From Lachnospiraceae bacterium (GTDB lineage Bacteria; Bacillota; Clostridia; Lachnospirales; Lachnospiraceae): a stretch of DNA of 64,000 nucleotides. The notes beneath the pieces are model-generated. The model did not search any database, was not told where the DNA came from, and saw nothing but the letters and a program-made list of their open reading frames with translations. A program made the translations under genes and the position numbers. The stretch spans positions 62,001-126,000 of the forward strand of contig WRLH01000006.1 of assembly GCA_009777715.1 (NCBI GenBank). Direction: 5' to 3'. This document shows, piece by piece, positions 51,961 to 61,901 of the stretch (the stretch's first letter is position 1; the number at the start of each line of letters is the position of its first letter).

Positions 51961-52090
51961 AATCTACTCCTTTCTGAATATACTTCTACACCTTTACTTT
52001 AACTCAAGCCATAGGGCTTTGTCAAGTAGTTTTTTTGAAAAATTGCAAAAATTCTTTTACGGCAATACAAACCTCAAATAAATTAAATAG

Positions 52091-53167
52091 CTACTGCGGC
52101 TTTTCCATAAAGCAGTCAAGAAATTCTTCTGTCACACTATGCCTAGTGAGATTTCTTTTTTCGCATAGATAATATAATTCTTCAACTGCTGAATATGGAA
52201 AATAAAGCGTATTTAGCGGCTTGAATGTTGCTTTGCTTGTTTCTCTAATAACGTGTTTTCTATCATCATCAGGAGCTACAATAACATAGCGCGTTTTAAA
52301 CCGTGGCAACCTATTATAAAATTCAAGCATACGGGTTAAGCCACTTGTAATGCCCGTCGTATGCTCAACTTCCATTATAGCTGGCATAAGCTTATGATTT
52401 TGAAACCATATACAATCTATAAATTTGCCAGCTTGTACAGCTCCGTCATGGGGATAAACCATCGGTTCATCTTGTAAATTATTAACGATTCCGTTTTGCT
52501 CTATCAACGGCTTATCGTTATATATAATACCTTTATCATTTTGAGCTATCCATGTACGGAATCCCAGATGAAGCCCGATAAGATAAAGAGCGATTTGAAT
52601 TTGCGTATGCCGTCTCATTATATTGATATCAATTTCCGCCCCCTCTATAGCTGGCGACATAACTAAATCATAAGTTACCGATTGCATTGGAATTTCACTT
52701 ATGGCAACGTTTGTTTGCTTTTCCTCAATTACACCGTTTCGGTGAGGGCAAGAGGGCATCCATATTAAATGTTTGTGTCCGTTTTTTATCTCAACTCTTC
52801 CAGCTATATCCTCAATCCGTCCTGGATAACAAAAATAAAACTGCGGAGTATGTGCGAGCAAGCTTTCAATGACCGAACGAGTGTTATAACTTGCACCAAG
52901 CACCCTATCAAGATTGACTGGGTGATTTTCATTAAAAGCATTCGCAACGCGCCAAATCAATTGGCTAGATATACTCTCAACTTTTGCCGTGTTTTCAGAC
53001 TCACCTTTCGAGGGTGTCCATCGCTTGATCGATATTGGCCCTTCTGGAATTAGTACATCGATAATGCGGATAACGCCTTTATTTCGAGGGTTAATATAAT
53101 TATATACTTGATTCTTTGGCAATTGCTTTATCGAAGCCACCACATTCGCCGCTGTTAACTTTTGCAT
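52091..53167 (-). CDS. Type II restriction endonuclease, PD-(D/E)XK-like (ExE variant)
   Basis: The 358-residue protein overlaps the downstream end of the methyltransferase by 13 bases, the usual arrangement of a restriction-modification system. It has a probable nuclease core with D251 and EVE at 266-268 (GKFIDCIWFQ...PAIMEVEHTTGI), so the Lys of the usual ExK is Glu as in BamHI. The recognition site cannot be deduced from sequence. Confidence 0.75.
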   Translation of the reverse strand: MQKLTAANVVASIKQLPKNQVYNYINPRNKGVIRIIDVLIPEGPISIKRWTPSKGESENTAKVESISSQLIWRVANAFNENHPVNLDRVLGASYNTRSVIESLLAHTPQFYFCYPGRIEDIAGRVEIKNGHKHLIWMPSCPHRNGVIEEKQTNVAISEIPMQSVTYDLVMSPAIEGAEIDINIMRRHTQIQIALYLIGLHLGFRTWIAQNDKGIIYNDKPLIEQNGIVNNLQDEPMVYPHDGAVQAGKFIDCIWFQNHKLMPAIMEVEHTTGITSGLTRMLEFYNRLPRFKTRYVIVAPDDDRKHVIRETSKATFKPLNTLYFPYSAVEELYYLCEKRNLTRHSVTEEFLDCFMEKPQ

Positions 53168-54279
53168 ATATTATTCTCCAAAAACGATTTTATAGTTTTA
53201 GCAATGCCGTCTGATAGCAGAAAAGGAACTCCATTGCCAATCGTTTTAAACATATCTGTAAGAGACATATCCTGTGGCAACTCAAATTCTTGTGGCAATG
53301 ATTGGATAGCCATAGCTTCTGCTGCCGAAATACGCCGTTCTTTATATGGGTGTAAATGAACTTCATTATTGCCATAAGCGGCTGTAGGAGAATAGCGGTA
53401 TCGATGAAGCCGCTTATAGGATTTCCGGCTTACATCACCTTCCAGTATAGTCCGCATTTTTTCAATTCCGCCACGCGGAATAAAATGTGATTTTGAATTG
53501 GGGTGATTATCGACATCATTTTTATTAAACCAATATTGGACAGTCAATGATGCCATTGTTTCATCTAATGATATTTCTATATCTCCGCCAAAGATATTTG
53601 TTTCGCTCCACGGCAATTTCTTTATTTCATCTGCATTATGTAAAATGTGCTTATTCCACGGAAAAGTGGTTATTTCTCCCGATATTGACACATCATCAAG
53701 CAATATTTCGTTTTTTATCCCAATCAATAAAATACGTTCTCTATCTTGCGGAACACCAAATTCAAGAGCATTTAAGAGACGTTCACTAACAGAATATCCC
53801 GCTTTGATTATCTTGCTTTTTAACTCTTCATAAAACTTTCTATGTCTCGCCGTACTCCATAATCCTTTAACATTTTCAAATAAGAAAAAATCTGGTTCTA
53901 TATCAATAATGAGGTTTACATATGCTAATGACAATTTGCCATTATCACCTTCCGCTCCTTTATTTTTACCTGCAACTGAAAAGTCAGGACATGGCGGGCC
54001 GCCTATAAAACCGACAAGCTGTCCTTGCTCTTTTGTCTTATTTACAAGCTGCCGCAATTCTTCTTTGCGGCCATTCAGAAAATCATTTATATCAAAATTA
54101 AAATATCCATACTTAGGTTGAGGCATATTCATCTTGGCGCGGGAATATTTGTATGCTTTGATAAATGATTGGGAAATTTCATTCACAAAAGCGATTTCAT
54201 AACCATCTTTTTCAAAACCTAAATCCAAAAACCCACTGCCAGAAAAGAATGAAAAAATGACAGGTTTTGATTCAGCCAT
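53155..54279 (-). CDS. C5-cytosine DNA methyltransferase
   Basis: The 374-residue enzyme shows FSGSG (12-16) for AdoMet binding, the catalytic PC motif GGPPCPDFS with Cys97, FENVKGL (134-140) and a C-terminal IGNGVP. It methylates cytosine at carbon 5 in a short site; the target domain is in the middle third. It protects host DNA from the endonuclease encoded downstream. Confidence 0.93.
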   Translation of the reverse strand: MAESKPVIFSFFSGSGFLDLGFEKDGYEIAFVNEISQSFIKAYKYSRAKMNMPQPKYGYFNFDINDFLNGRKEELRQLVNKTKEQGQLVGFIGGPPCPDFSVAGKNKGAEGDNGKLSLAYVNLIIDIEPDFFLFENVKGLWSTARHRKFYEELKSKIIKAGYSVSERLLNALEFGVPQDRERILLIGIKNEILLDDVSISGEITTFPWNKHILHNADEIKKLPWSETNIFGGDIEISLDETMASLTVQYWFNKNDVDNHPNSKSHFIPRGGIEKMRTILEGDVSRKSYKRLHRYRYSPTAAYGNNEVHLHPYKERRISAAEAMAIQSLPQEFELPQDMSLTDMFKTIGNGVPFLLSDGIAKTIKSFLENNICKS

Positions 54280-54326
54280 AATAAATACCTTTCAGATTAG
54301 ATTGCGGCCCGTAGCTTAAATGCACT

Positions 54327-56651
54327 CTACAACTTCCAAATATCCCGGTTATATTCCGAAATTGTGCGGTCGGACGAGAAGAAGCCGGACTTCGCGATAT
54401 TGGTAAGCATCATCTTTTTCCACTTAAGCTTGTCTTGATAGTCAGCAAACATTTTGTCTTTGACTTCGATATACTCTTCTAAATCTAGTAAAGTCATGAA
54501 CCAGTCTTTATTAATAAGTTCTTTGTAAAGACGCTTTAGATTTTCTTCATTGCCAGCCTTTAAGGCTTTTTTGCTGATAATGAAATCAAGCGCCCTTTTA
54601 ATCGCCTTGTTATTTTTGTAATAATCTTTTGCAATATATTTCCCTTTTTCATCAGCATTGATCCGGCGATAAAGCTCAATCACCTCGTCTTTGTCTTTGC
54701 CAAAGGTATAAATATTATCATCGCCGACCAGTTCATGGATTTCTACATTCGCTCCGTCCAAAGTGCCAATCGTTACCGCGCCGTTAAGCATGAATTTCAT
54801 GTTTCCGGTCCCGGAAGCTTCTTTTGAAGCCAGCGAAATCTGCTCTGATACATCACAGGCCGGAATCAGCTTTTCAGCATAACTGACATTATAGTTTTCT
54901 ACCATCAAGACTGTCATATGCGGACTGACATCTTTGTCATTTTTGATGATCTCCTGCAAAACCAAGAGCAGATGGATAATATCTTGGGCAATGACATAAG
55001 CCGGGGCTGCCTTTCCGCCGAAAATGAATGTCAAAGGGGTTAAAGGTTTCTTTCCCTCTTTGATCTCCAAGTATTTGTGAATTATATAAAGGGCGTTCAT
55101 CTGCTGCCGCTTATATTCATGGAGACGTTTTATCTGAATATCAAAAATCGAATTTTCGTTTAGGCTAATGCCCTCTTTTTCCTTGACATAAGCAACCAGC
55201 TCACGTTTTTTGGCTTGCTTAATTTCGTAAATCCGGTCAAGGACCGAGTCTTTATCATAATAATCCAGCAAACGTTCAAGCTTTGTGGCATCTTTTTTGA
55301 AGCAATGCCCAATTGTTTCGGTGATAAAATTCGCAAGGGCGGGATTGCAGGACATCAGCCAGCGGCGGAACGTAATTCCATTGGTTTTATTATTGAATTT
55401 TTCCGGATAAATTTGATAAAAATTGTGGAGTTCCGCTTCTTTTAGGATGTCGGTATGCAAAGCTGCGACCCCGTTAACCGAAAAGCCATAATGGATATCA
55501 ATATGCGCCATGTGGACAGTCCGGCTTTTGTCAATGATATGGACCGATGGGTCTTTAAACTGTGCCTTTGCCCTCTTGTCCAGTTCTTTGATATAAGGGA
55601 CAAGCTGGGGAACGACTTTATTAATGTATTTGAGCGGCCATTTTTCAAGGGCTTCCGCCAGAATCGTGTGATTCGTATAAGCGCAGGTTTTCTTAACAAT
55701 ATTTATTGCTTCGTCAAGTGTAAAAGCTTTTTCTTCAACAAGGATTCTGACTAGTTCCGGGATAATCAAAGTCGGGTGGGTATCATTTATCTGGATGATT
55801 GCATGGTCGGATAAATAACGCAGGTCGTATTTTTTGGCTTTCATTTCGTGAATGACCAGCTGCGCCGCATTGGCAACAAGGAAATATTCTTGGTATATCC
55901 TAAGAAGATTGCCCGCTTCATCAGAATCATCGGGATAAAGAAAGAGGGTTAAATTTTGAGCGATGCTTTTTTTATCAAAGGTAATGCCCTTTTTTAGTAA
56001 CGCTTCATCAATGCTTTCAATATCAAAAAGGCGGAGGCGGTTTACTCCTTGCTCGTAGCCAATGACATCAATGTCATATAAACGAGACGTCACTTTATCT
56101 TTGCCAAAATAGATGTCATAAGTTATTTCTGATTTATTAAGCCATGAATGCGGTTCAATCCAGTTATTTTTTTCGGCGGTCTGGAGACGGTCTTTGAAAA
56201 CTTGCTTAAAAAGGCCGAAATGGTATAAAAGGCCAACGCCATCACCGCTTAAGCCAAGGGTTGCAATCGAATCAAGGAAACAAGCGGCAAGACGGCCAAG
56301 GCCGCCATTACCTAAGGACGGTTCAGGCTCAAGCTCTAGAATCGCCGCCAGCTCCTTACCTTTGGCCGAAAGAATATCTTTTACTTTTTCGTAAATTCCC
56401 ATATTTATGAGGTTATTGGACAATAGCTTGCCAATCAGGAATTCCATTGAGACATAATAAACTTTCTTTTCCCCTTCGATTTTGTCCGATACGCTCAAGA
56501 TGCGCTTAACAACGGATAAGACAACAAAATAAACTTCGTTATCGGTCAAATCCTCAATATTTTTTCCATATATGCTCTTGGAAATTTCATTCAGTTGATC
56601 CTCCAAATGTAAAATCAACACATCTTTTTGCAAATTTGATTGTGCAGCCAT
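54327..56651 (-). CDS. glgP: Glycogen/maltodextrin phosphorylase
   Basis: The 774-residue enzyme releases glucose 1-phosphate from glycogen or maltodextrin. [12 protein letters not shown] and the C-terminal PLP segment [16 protein letters not shown], holding the PLP lysine, are family blocks. It is slightly short for the family, lacking the N-terminal regulatory extension, as is normal for clostridial enzymes. AAGGAGG lies before ATG. Upstream neighbours are a CheX/MshEN protein and PPi-phosphofructokinase. Confidence 0.95.
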   Translation of the reverse strand: MAAQSNLQKDVLILHLEDQLNEISKSIYGKNIEDLTDNEVYFVVLSVVKRILSVSDKIEGEKKVYYVSMEFLIGKLLSNNLINMGIYEKVKDILSAKGKELAAILELEPEPSLGNGGLGRLAACFLDSIATLGLSGDGVGLLYHFGLFKQVFKDRLQTAEKNNWIEPHSWLNKSEITYDIYFGKDKVTSRLYDIDVIGYEQGVNRLRLFDIESIDEALLKKGITFDKKSIAQNLTLFLYPDDSDEAGNLLRIYQEYFLVANAAQLVIHEMKAKKYDLRYLSDHAIIQINDTHPTLIIPELVRILVEEKAFTLDEAINIVKKTCAYTNHTILAEALEKWPLKYINKVVPQLVPYIKELDKRAKAQFKDPSVHIIDKSRTVHMAHIDIHYGFSVNGVAALHTDILKEAELHNFYQIYPEKFNNKTNGITFRRWLMSCNPALANFITETIGHCFKKDATKLERLLDYYDKDSVLDRIYEIKQAKKRELVAYVKEKEGISLNENSIFDIQIKRLHEYKRQQMNALYIIHKYLEIKEGKKPLTPLTFIFGGKAAPAYVIAQDIIHLLLVLQEIIKNDKDVSPHMTVLMVENYNVSYAEKLIPACDVSEQISLASKEASGTGNMKFMLNGAVTIGTLDGANVEIHELVGDDNIYTFGKDKDEVIELYRRINADEKGKYIAKDYYKNNKAIKRALDFIISKKALKAGNEENLKRLYKELINKDWFMTLLDLEEYIEVKDKMFADYQDKLKWKKMMLTNIAKSGFFSSDRTISEYNRDIWKL

Positions 56652-56699
56652 ATATACCTCCTTCAGGGTATTTCGTTTGTAAACCAGTCAGGCAAACCT

Positions 56700-57593
56700 T
56701 TAATGAATCTCGACATCATCTGCCATACAAATCAATAAATAAAATGTTTCATATTTTGCAATTAACTCAAAAACCAGCATCCCTTTTGACTTTATTTCTT
56801 TCATTTCTAAGTACGGCTGCGGCGGCATAAGGTCAACAAGGACGCCGTCTTGGCTTAGCTCTGCCGCATATAAGCAGCTGATTTTGTTGACAACCTCACT
56901 GACGATATCAAGAATTTCTTCGTTAATGCCGTCATACCGCTCGCGCATATAGCAGGTTGCCAAGGTGGCCATTTCTTGGTTCTTGGCGACAATTGCATAG
57001 GCATATTCTTTTTCCCCCTTGGCGAATTGGAAAACGCCGTTAGCAGCGGAAAACTCGTCCGCAAGATAAGCTTTTACCGGATAAATATTGGCATCGACTT
57101 TTTGATTTATGAATCTCATCGCCGAGCAAGCGGCATTCACATATTCATCTGCTTCCTTGGGTAAAAATAAAGGAACAATCCGGTTTACGTCGTCGCTTTT
57201 CAGGTCGTCTAGTTTAAACTCGTTTTCTGTCAAAGGAAAATCACTTAAGGCTTCGTTAAGGGCGGTAATATCCATAATATTTTGCTTTTCTAAGGCTTGG
57301 GCAAAGCATAAATAATTGTCGCTTTGCTTATGTGAAAGCATCCTGACCTGGCCGCTGGTCAAATAAGCGCGTTCAACAGCCATTTCCGCAAAATCCCGGT
57401 CAGATGTTATGTCGCCGCTTGTGATTTCGTCATATATTTCCTTGACTTCATCGGGCATCATATAACCCTCCGAAATGGCAATAAGTCCAAGCTTTGCCCT
57501 TAATTTCTGGCGTTCTTTATGGAGGACAATCATCTGGCCCCTAGTTAAGATTCCACGCTCAACAAGATAGTTTCCAATTATTTGTGCAACCAT
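56700..57593 (-). CDS. MshEN-like/CheX-like two-domain protein
   Basis: The 297-residue protein starts with two MshEN/GspE-N-like repeats (IGNYLVERGILTRGQ...KLGLIAISEGYMMPDEV; AYLTSGQV...ALEKQNIMDITALNEAL), a type of module that binds c-di-GMP in other proteins, and ends with a CheX-like phosphatase-type domain. It may link c-di-GMP or chemotaxis signals to the glycogen and glycolysis genes around it. No membrane segment. This is homology by eye. Confidence 0.65.
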   Translation of the reverse strand: MVAQIIGNYLVERGILTRGQMIVLHKERQKLRAKLGLIAISEGYMMPDEVKEIYDEITSGDITSDRDFAEMAVERAYLTSGQVRMLSHKQSDNYLCFAQALEKQNIMDITALNEALSDFPLTENEFKLDDLKSDDVNRIVPLFLPKEADEYVNAACSAMRFINQKVDANIYPVKAYLADEFSAANGVFQFAKGEKEYAYAIVAKNQEMATLATCYMRERYDGINEEILDIVSEVVNKISCLYAAELSQDGVLVDLMPPQPYLEMKEIKSKGMLVFELIAKYETFYLLICMADDVEIH

Positions 57594-57624
57594 ATCACAC
57601 CGGCTCCTTAAAATTAATTATTCC

Positions 57625-58851
57625 TTATCTGACTAAGTGGCAGGGAACGCCATTAACAAACAAAGGCTGTAATTCGCCCATAATCAGCGGGCGGGCATAA
57701 CGGATATAACCGTCATTTATGCCGCAGCCATCTTCGGTAATCCATTCTTTCGGCAGGGGACGCTCTACATTGGCGATGGCGTGAATATCATATGCGCTAG
57801 TCCCGCATTGATAAGGGTCGTCGCCATTGCGGTCAAGGGTAATCATCATCCCGGTTTTGCCCTCATTGGCAGCAACAACCGCGTCATGCCCAACTTGGAA
57901 AGCCTCATTGATATCAGTCAAAGAAGCAATATGGGTAGCAGAACGCTGTAAGGTCGAAAATTCGATTGCGCGAGTCTTAAGCCCGGTTGCTTCGGCAATT
58001 TTGCCAGCCAAAATAACGGCACAGCCGGATAATTGCTTGTGGCCAAAAGCATCAACATAATCACTTGCGCTGCCAAGCTCACAGACAAAACGGCCGTCAG
58101 CAAGGGAAATTCCCTCTGAAACAGCTATTACAACAGAAGATTTGGTCGCGGCAAGATTTTTTACTTTGTCTAGGAAAGCGTCCAAGTCAAAGGTCACTTC
58201 CGGTAAATAAATCGCGTCCGGCCCGCTGCAATCCTCGCCCTTTGATAAAGCGGCGGCCGCTGTCAGCCAGCCAGCATGGCGGCCCATAATCTCAACAATC
58301 GTCACGGTCGGTTTTTTCGCGCCAAAGGATTCGTTATCGCGGATGAGTTCTTTCATGCTGGTAGCAATATATTTGGCCGCTGAACCATAACCTGGGCAAT
58401 GGTCAGTAATCGGAAGATCGTTATCAACCGTCTTTGGCACACCAATAAAAAGTTGGCTTTTGCCATTCGCCGCGGCATAATCGGATAACATTTTGATTGT
58501 GTCCATTGAATCATTGCCGCCACAGTAAAAGAAGCCGCCAATGTCGTGTTTTTCCATAATTTGGAAAATTTTCTCATAGGTTGCTTCATTTCCTAAAGCT
58601 TTGGGCAATTTGTAACGGCATGAACCAAGAAATGCCGACGGGGTTCTTTTGAGCAGTTCAACATCAGCCGCTGACCCAAGGTAATCATCCAGGAGGCAAA
58701 GCTTGTCTTCCAAAAATCCCTCAATGCCATGAATCATGCCATAAACTTTATTTACCCCCAATTTCTTCGCTGCTACATATACGCCCGCAACAGATGAATT
58801 AATGACTGCTGTTGGCCCGCCTGATTGTCCTACTACGATGTTTCCTTTCAT
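57625..58851 (-). CDS. pfp: PPi-dependent 6-phosphofructokinase
   Basis: The 408-residue enzyme has GGNDSMDT (111-118) with Asp at the PPi-type position and PKTVDNDL (139-146) with Lys140, both marks of pyrophosphate use, and MGRHAGWL. It phosphorylates fructose 6-phosphate reversibly. AAAGGAG precedes ATG. It lies with the CheX/MshEN gene and glgP, fitting storage-glucan use. Confidence 0.9.
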   Translation of the reverse strand: MKGNIVVGQSGGPTAVINSSVAGVYVAAKKLGVNKVYGMIHGIEGFLEDKLCLLDDYLGSAADVELLKRTPSAFLGSCRYKLPKALGNEATYEKIFQIMEKHDIGGFFYCGGNDSMDTIKMLSDYAAANGKSQLFIGVPKTVDNDLPITDHCPGYGSAAKYIATSMKELIRDNESFGAKKPTVTIVEIMGRHAGWLTAAAALSKGEDCSGPDAIYLPEVTFDLDAFLDKVKNLAATKSSVVIAVSEGISLADGRFVCELGSASDYVDAFGHKQLSGCAVILAGKIAEATGLKTRAIEFSTLQRSATHIASLTDINEAFQVGHDAVVAANEGKTGMMITLDRNGDDPYQCGTSAYDIHAIANVERPLPKEWITEDGCGINDGYIRYARPLIMGELQPLFVNGVPCHLVR

Positions 58852-58902
58852 GAAAAGCTCTCCTTTAAAATTAGTTTAATTAGTTTAATTACTTATAAAA
58901 TA

Positions 58903-59940
58903 TCATTCGGGAACGATAATTTTCTTTTTGATAGTTTTGCTAAGGCCTGATTGGTTTTTCCCCTCGACTATGACCGTGTTTATCCCAATCTCCAGTTGCA
59001 AGGTGGCGGTCCATATCCCGGCCCGCGGAAAGACTTCCTTATTATTAACATATATTTTGGGGTCAATATCGTTTTCGTCCGAAATAGTCCCAGTTATCCG
59101 GCAATGGGTGGGGGAAATTTGCTTAATCTCCTCATCAATCATCACCGTTGGCGGCGAGGGAAGAAAAACGACTTGCCCGGAAAAACTCAAAATCTGGCGG
59201 CCGCCCCAGTCAATGCTAAAAGGGATTTCGGCAACATCAGTCCGGACACTGGTCATATATTTAAAAGCATTGTCAACGACCGGGACAATTTTATTATGGA
59301 TTTTGAGATCCATTTTGTTGTAATCAAAATTCTCTAAAGTACCATTAAGCTCAACTTTACGGCTGGTAATGACCCCAAGGCCTTCTAGCTTTAGCTCCGG
59401 AGCTTTGGGATGATGGCTAACCAATCGGCGCATTACAGCTTTCCTTAGCGCCCCGTCATAAAGCAGAATATCAAATTGATTCGTTCCTTGTTCCAAATTA
59501 AACGTTTTTGACCAAGTGCCATCCGGGGCAATTTCGATTACCTCTTTGTTGATTTTGAGCGTGAGCAAGCTTTTATGCTGGTTGATGTCATGGCCGCTCC
59601 CAGTTAACGTAATCTCCTTTGCGGCCGTGACGGTCGGAATGTCATCGATCTTGAGGACCGGGGGAAGAAAGCCGCAAAAAATCGAACGCTTTTCGCGGGC
59701 CAGGGTTTCGATATCATTGGCCAGGACAATATCAAATTCATTCGCGCCATCATCTAAGGGCAAAGATACCATGAATCTTCCGTTATGTATCTTCTGCTCT
59801 TCACTATTGATAAAAAGCTGAAGGCCTGGTTCTTCAGAGTTAATCATGCCAGCAATTACCATTTTTTTGTTGGTTGTTGCAACAGGGCAACTGGTAATTT
59901 CGATAAGCGGCTTTTCGGTTCCACTCATTGTGTCACTCAT
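58903..59940 (-). CDS. Protein with four Ig-like (Big-type) repeats, no signal peptide
   Basis: The 345-residue protein consists of four beta-sandwich repeats (GMINSEEPGLQLFINSE...; GSGHDINQHKSLLTLKINKE...; GTLENFDYNKMDLKIHNK...; GTISDENDIDPKIYVNNKE...), each ending in a DGANEFDIVL or GTNQFDILL or GINTVIVEG strand. They are of the surface-protein kind, yet no signal peptide or anchor is seen. The ATG has GGGAGGG; a 12-bp duplication just at the start gives two ATGs (MSDTMSGT). Confidence 0.7.
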   Translation of the reverse strand: MSDTMSGTEKPLIEITSCPVATTNKKMVIAGMINSEEPGLQLFINSEEQKIHNGRFMVSLPLDDGANEFDIVLANDIETLAREKRSIFCGFLPPVLKIDDIPTVTAAKEITLTGSGHDINQHKSLLTLKINKEVIEIAPDGTWSKTFNLEQGTNQFDILLYDGALRKAVMRRLVSHHPKAPELKLEGLGVITSRKVELNGTLENFDYNKMDLKIHNKIVPVVDNAFKYMTSVRTDVAEIPFSIDWGGRQILSFSGQVVFLPSPPTVMIDEEIKQISPTHCRITGTISDENDIDPKIYVNNKEVFPRAGIWTATLQLEIGINTVIVEGKNQSGLSKTIKKKIIVPE

Positions 59941-60072
59941 TGTGTCCCTCCCGATACAGTTTACGCAATAAATGCCTCAAATATTGGTAAAATTTGAGAC
60001 ATTTAAAATACTAACATATTTTTCCACTAGTGTCAAAAAAATTACGGTTCATATTCCGTTGTCCACCGATTG

Positions 60073-60891
60073 CTAATTCAACAACGAAAGAACGTTGCGG
60101 TTGTTCTGGTTCGCTTGCGCCTGCATTGCTTCTTGTACTCTTGATAAAATATTCTGGTTCGAATTCCTGACCATTTCGCTTGCCATGTCGGTGTCGCGGA
60201 TGCCTGAATTCGCCGCCGTAATATTCTCGGTTGCATTACGCAAGTTTGAAATCGTGCTTTCTAATTGATTTTGGGAAGCTCCCATATCGGAACGCATAAG
60301 CGACACGCTTTCAAGGGCAGTCCTGATGCCTTCCATCGTGTCAGCAAGCTGGCTGCTTTCAATACTGACAGAGCTGTTCCCACTGATGGAATCCCAGTTC
60401 ATATTGCCAATCGTAATGCTAATCTGGTTCTCTTCGCTTGCTTCCGAACCCACTTGAAGCCGTTTTCCGTCAAAACTGCCGTCAAGCAGTTTCTGGCCGT
60501 TAAAAGTTGCTGTTTCGGCGACGCGGTCAACCTCGCTCTTAAGGGCGTCCATTTCCGCTTGGATGCTGTAACGTTCCTCTTCGCTAAGAGTTTCGTTGCC
60601 AGCCCGCACACCCAGTTCATTCATTCGGTTAAGCATTTCGTTAACCTGGCCTAATGCGCCGTCCGCAACCTGAATGCCGGAAATGCCGTCCTGGGCATTT
60701 GCCGTTGCTTTCGAAAGCGCAAATATCTGGCGAAGCATTTTCTCCGATATCGCAAGGCCGGCCGCATCATCAGCGCCGCGGTTAATCTTTTGGCCTGATG
60801 ACAATTTTTCATTGGATTTTGCTTTTGCAGATTGGGTTTTTTCATGTGAGCGATTGGCATTAATTGCGTTGAGATTATTTTTTATATTCAT
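60073..60891 (-). CDS. Flagellin
   Basis: The 272-residue product is a small flagellin with conserved N-terminal (NIKNNLNAINANR...GADDAAGLAISEKM) and C-terminal (NILSRVQEAMQAQANQNNRNVLSLLN) helices and a short variable middle, so the filament is thin-surfaced. The start is the ATG at 60891, ten bases after AGGAG. A sigma-A promoter lies at 60955-60983. It is transcribed in the same direction as the Ig-repeat gene. Confidence 0.95.
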   Translation of the reverse strand: MNIKNNLNAINANRSHEKTQSAKAKSNEKLSSGQKINRGADDAAGLAISEKMLRQIFALSKATANAQDGISGIQVADGALGQVNEMLNRMNELGVRAGNETLSEEERYSIQAEMDALKSEVDRVAETATFNGQKLLDGSFDGKRLQVGSEASEENQISITIGNMNWDSISGNSSVSIESSQLADTMEGIRTALESVSLMRSDMGASQNQLESTISNLRNATENITAANSGIRDTDMASEMVRNSNQNILSRVQEAMQAQANQNNRNVLSLLN

Positions 60892-60954
60892 AGGCAACTC
60901 CTTTTTACCAAAATGGAGCGATGTTGCTCCAGAGCTTTCCGTTTGCTCGCAAAT

Positions 60955-60983
60955 ATTTTAGCATATTTAAATAGAAAAAGCAA
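60955..60983 (-). promoter_or_regulatory. Flagellin promoter, sigma-A like
   Basis: On the minus strand TTGCTT (60978-60983) and TAAAAT (60955-60960) are 17 bases apart with an extended TGC. No sigma-D (TAAA-N15-GCCGATAA) site was seen. The 5' leader contains the stem GGAGC-AACATC-GCTCC. Confidence 0.6.
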
Positions 60984-61004
60984 GAGAAAATCTTTAGAAA
61001 ATTA

Positions 61005-61020
61005 AATAACAGGTGTTATT
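61005..61020. promoter_or_regulatory. Dyad AATAACAGGTGTTATT between flagellin and YitT genes
   Basis: The reverse complement of the palindrome upstream of PspC (27108-27123). It lies 21 bp upstream of the flagellin -35. Confidence 0.45.
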
Positions 61021-61055
61021 AAATAAATTTGCCGTTTTTTGCCAATAATAAAGGT

Positions 61056-61901
61056 ATGCAATTAAGATTCTGGGTCAAAAAAATCCTGTTTATTATCTTT
61101 GCAATTTTGCTAATTGCCGTTGGCGTTAATATGTTCCTTGCCCCGCATAATATCGCCGCTGGCGGATTAACCGGGCTTGCTGTCATCGCCGAAGCATATT
61201 TTGGCTTTGACCGAACAATAACCGTCTGGGTCGGGCAAGGCATTGTTGCCGCTCTTGCCTTGGCATTTTTAGGCAAGGAAATCTTTTTTAATACGGTCAT
61301 CGGGGCTGGGCTGCTTCCGATATTTATCGCAATAGTACCCCGGTATCAGCTAATCGGCGACACTATGCTTTCAATGATCGCTGGCAGCGTTTTGTTCGGA
61401 GTCGCCGCCAGCACTTTATACCATAATAAGGCTTCCAGCGGCGGGACGGCCGTTCCGCCTTTAATTTTTCAAAAATACTTTAACCTCCGGCCTTCAATTG
61501 GGCTGTTGGCCATTGATTCTATCGTTGTCACATTATGCTTGCTGGTATTTGATGTTGATACGTTTTTCTTTGCTATTTTGTCAAATTTTATCACATCAAT
61601 TGTAATGTCGCAAATCGAAAATGGCGTTAATAAGAAAAAGTGCATTTATATTATCAGCGAAAAACACGAGGAAATAAAAAACGAACTGCTGTATGAACTT
61701 GAACGCGGTGTCACTATTTTGCCAGCCACCGGGGCATATACAGGCTCGCCAACCCCAATGCTCATGCTGGTTGTCGGCAAACAGCATTATCGAAAGCTGA
61801 TTGAAATCGTCAATAAGCATGATGATAAATGTTTTATGGTCACAAATATTGTTGCCGATGTCCACGGGCAAGGCTTTACGTTCGAGTCGGGCAGTGTGTG
61901 A
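61056..61901 (+). CDS. YitT family (DUF2179) membrane protein
   Basis: A 281-residue protein with five or six helices starting QLRFWVKKILFIIFAILL, the GGLTGLAVI and NKASSGGTA membrane blocks and the cytosolic DUF2179 end (CIYIISEKHEEIKNELLYELERGVTILPATGAYTG). The role is unknown, some members transport small ions or metabolites. The start is uncertain. Its 3' end overlaps the HipA-like gene by 26 bp. Confidence 0.85.
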   Translation: MQLRFWVKKILFIIFAILLIAVGVNMFLAPHNIAAGGLTGLAVIAEAYFGFDRTITVWVGQGIVAALALAFLGKEIFFNTVIGAGLLPIFIAIVPRYQLIGDTMLSMIAGSVLFGVAASTLYHNKASSGGTAVPPLIFQKYFNLRPSIGLLAIDSIVVTLCLLVFDVDTFFFAILSNFITSIVMSQIENGVNKKKCIYIISEKHEEIKNELLYELERGVTILPATGAYTGSPTPMLMLVVGKQHYRKLIEIVNKHDDKCFMVTNIVADVHGQGFTFESGSV

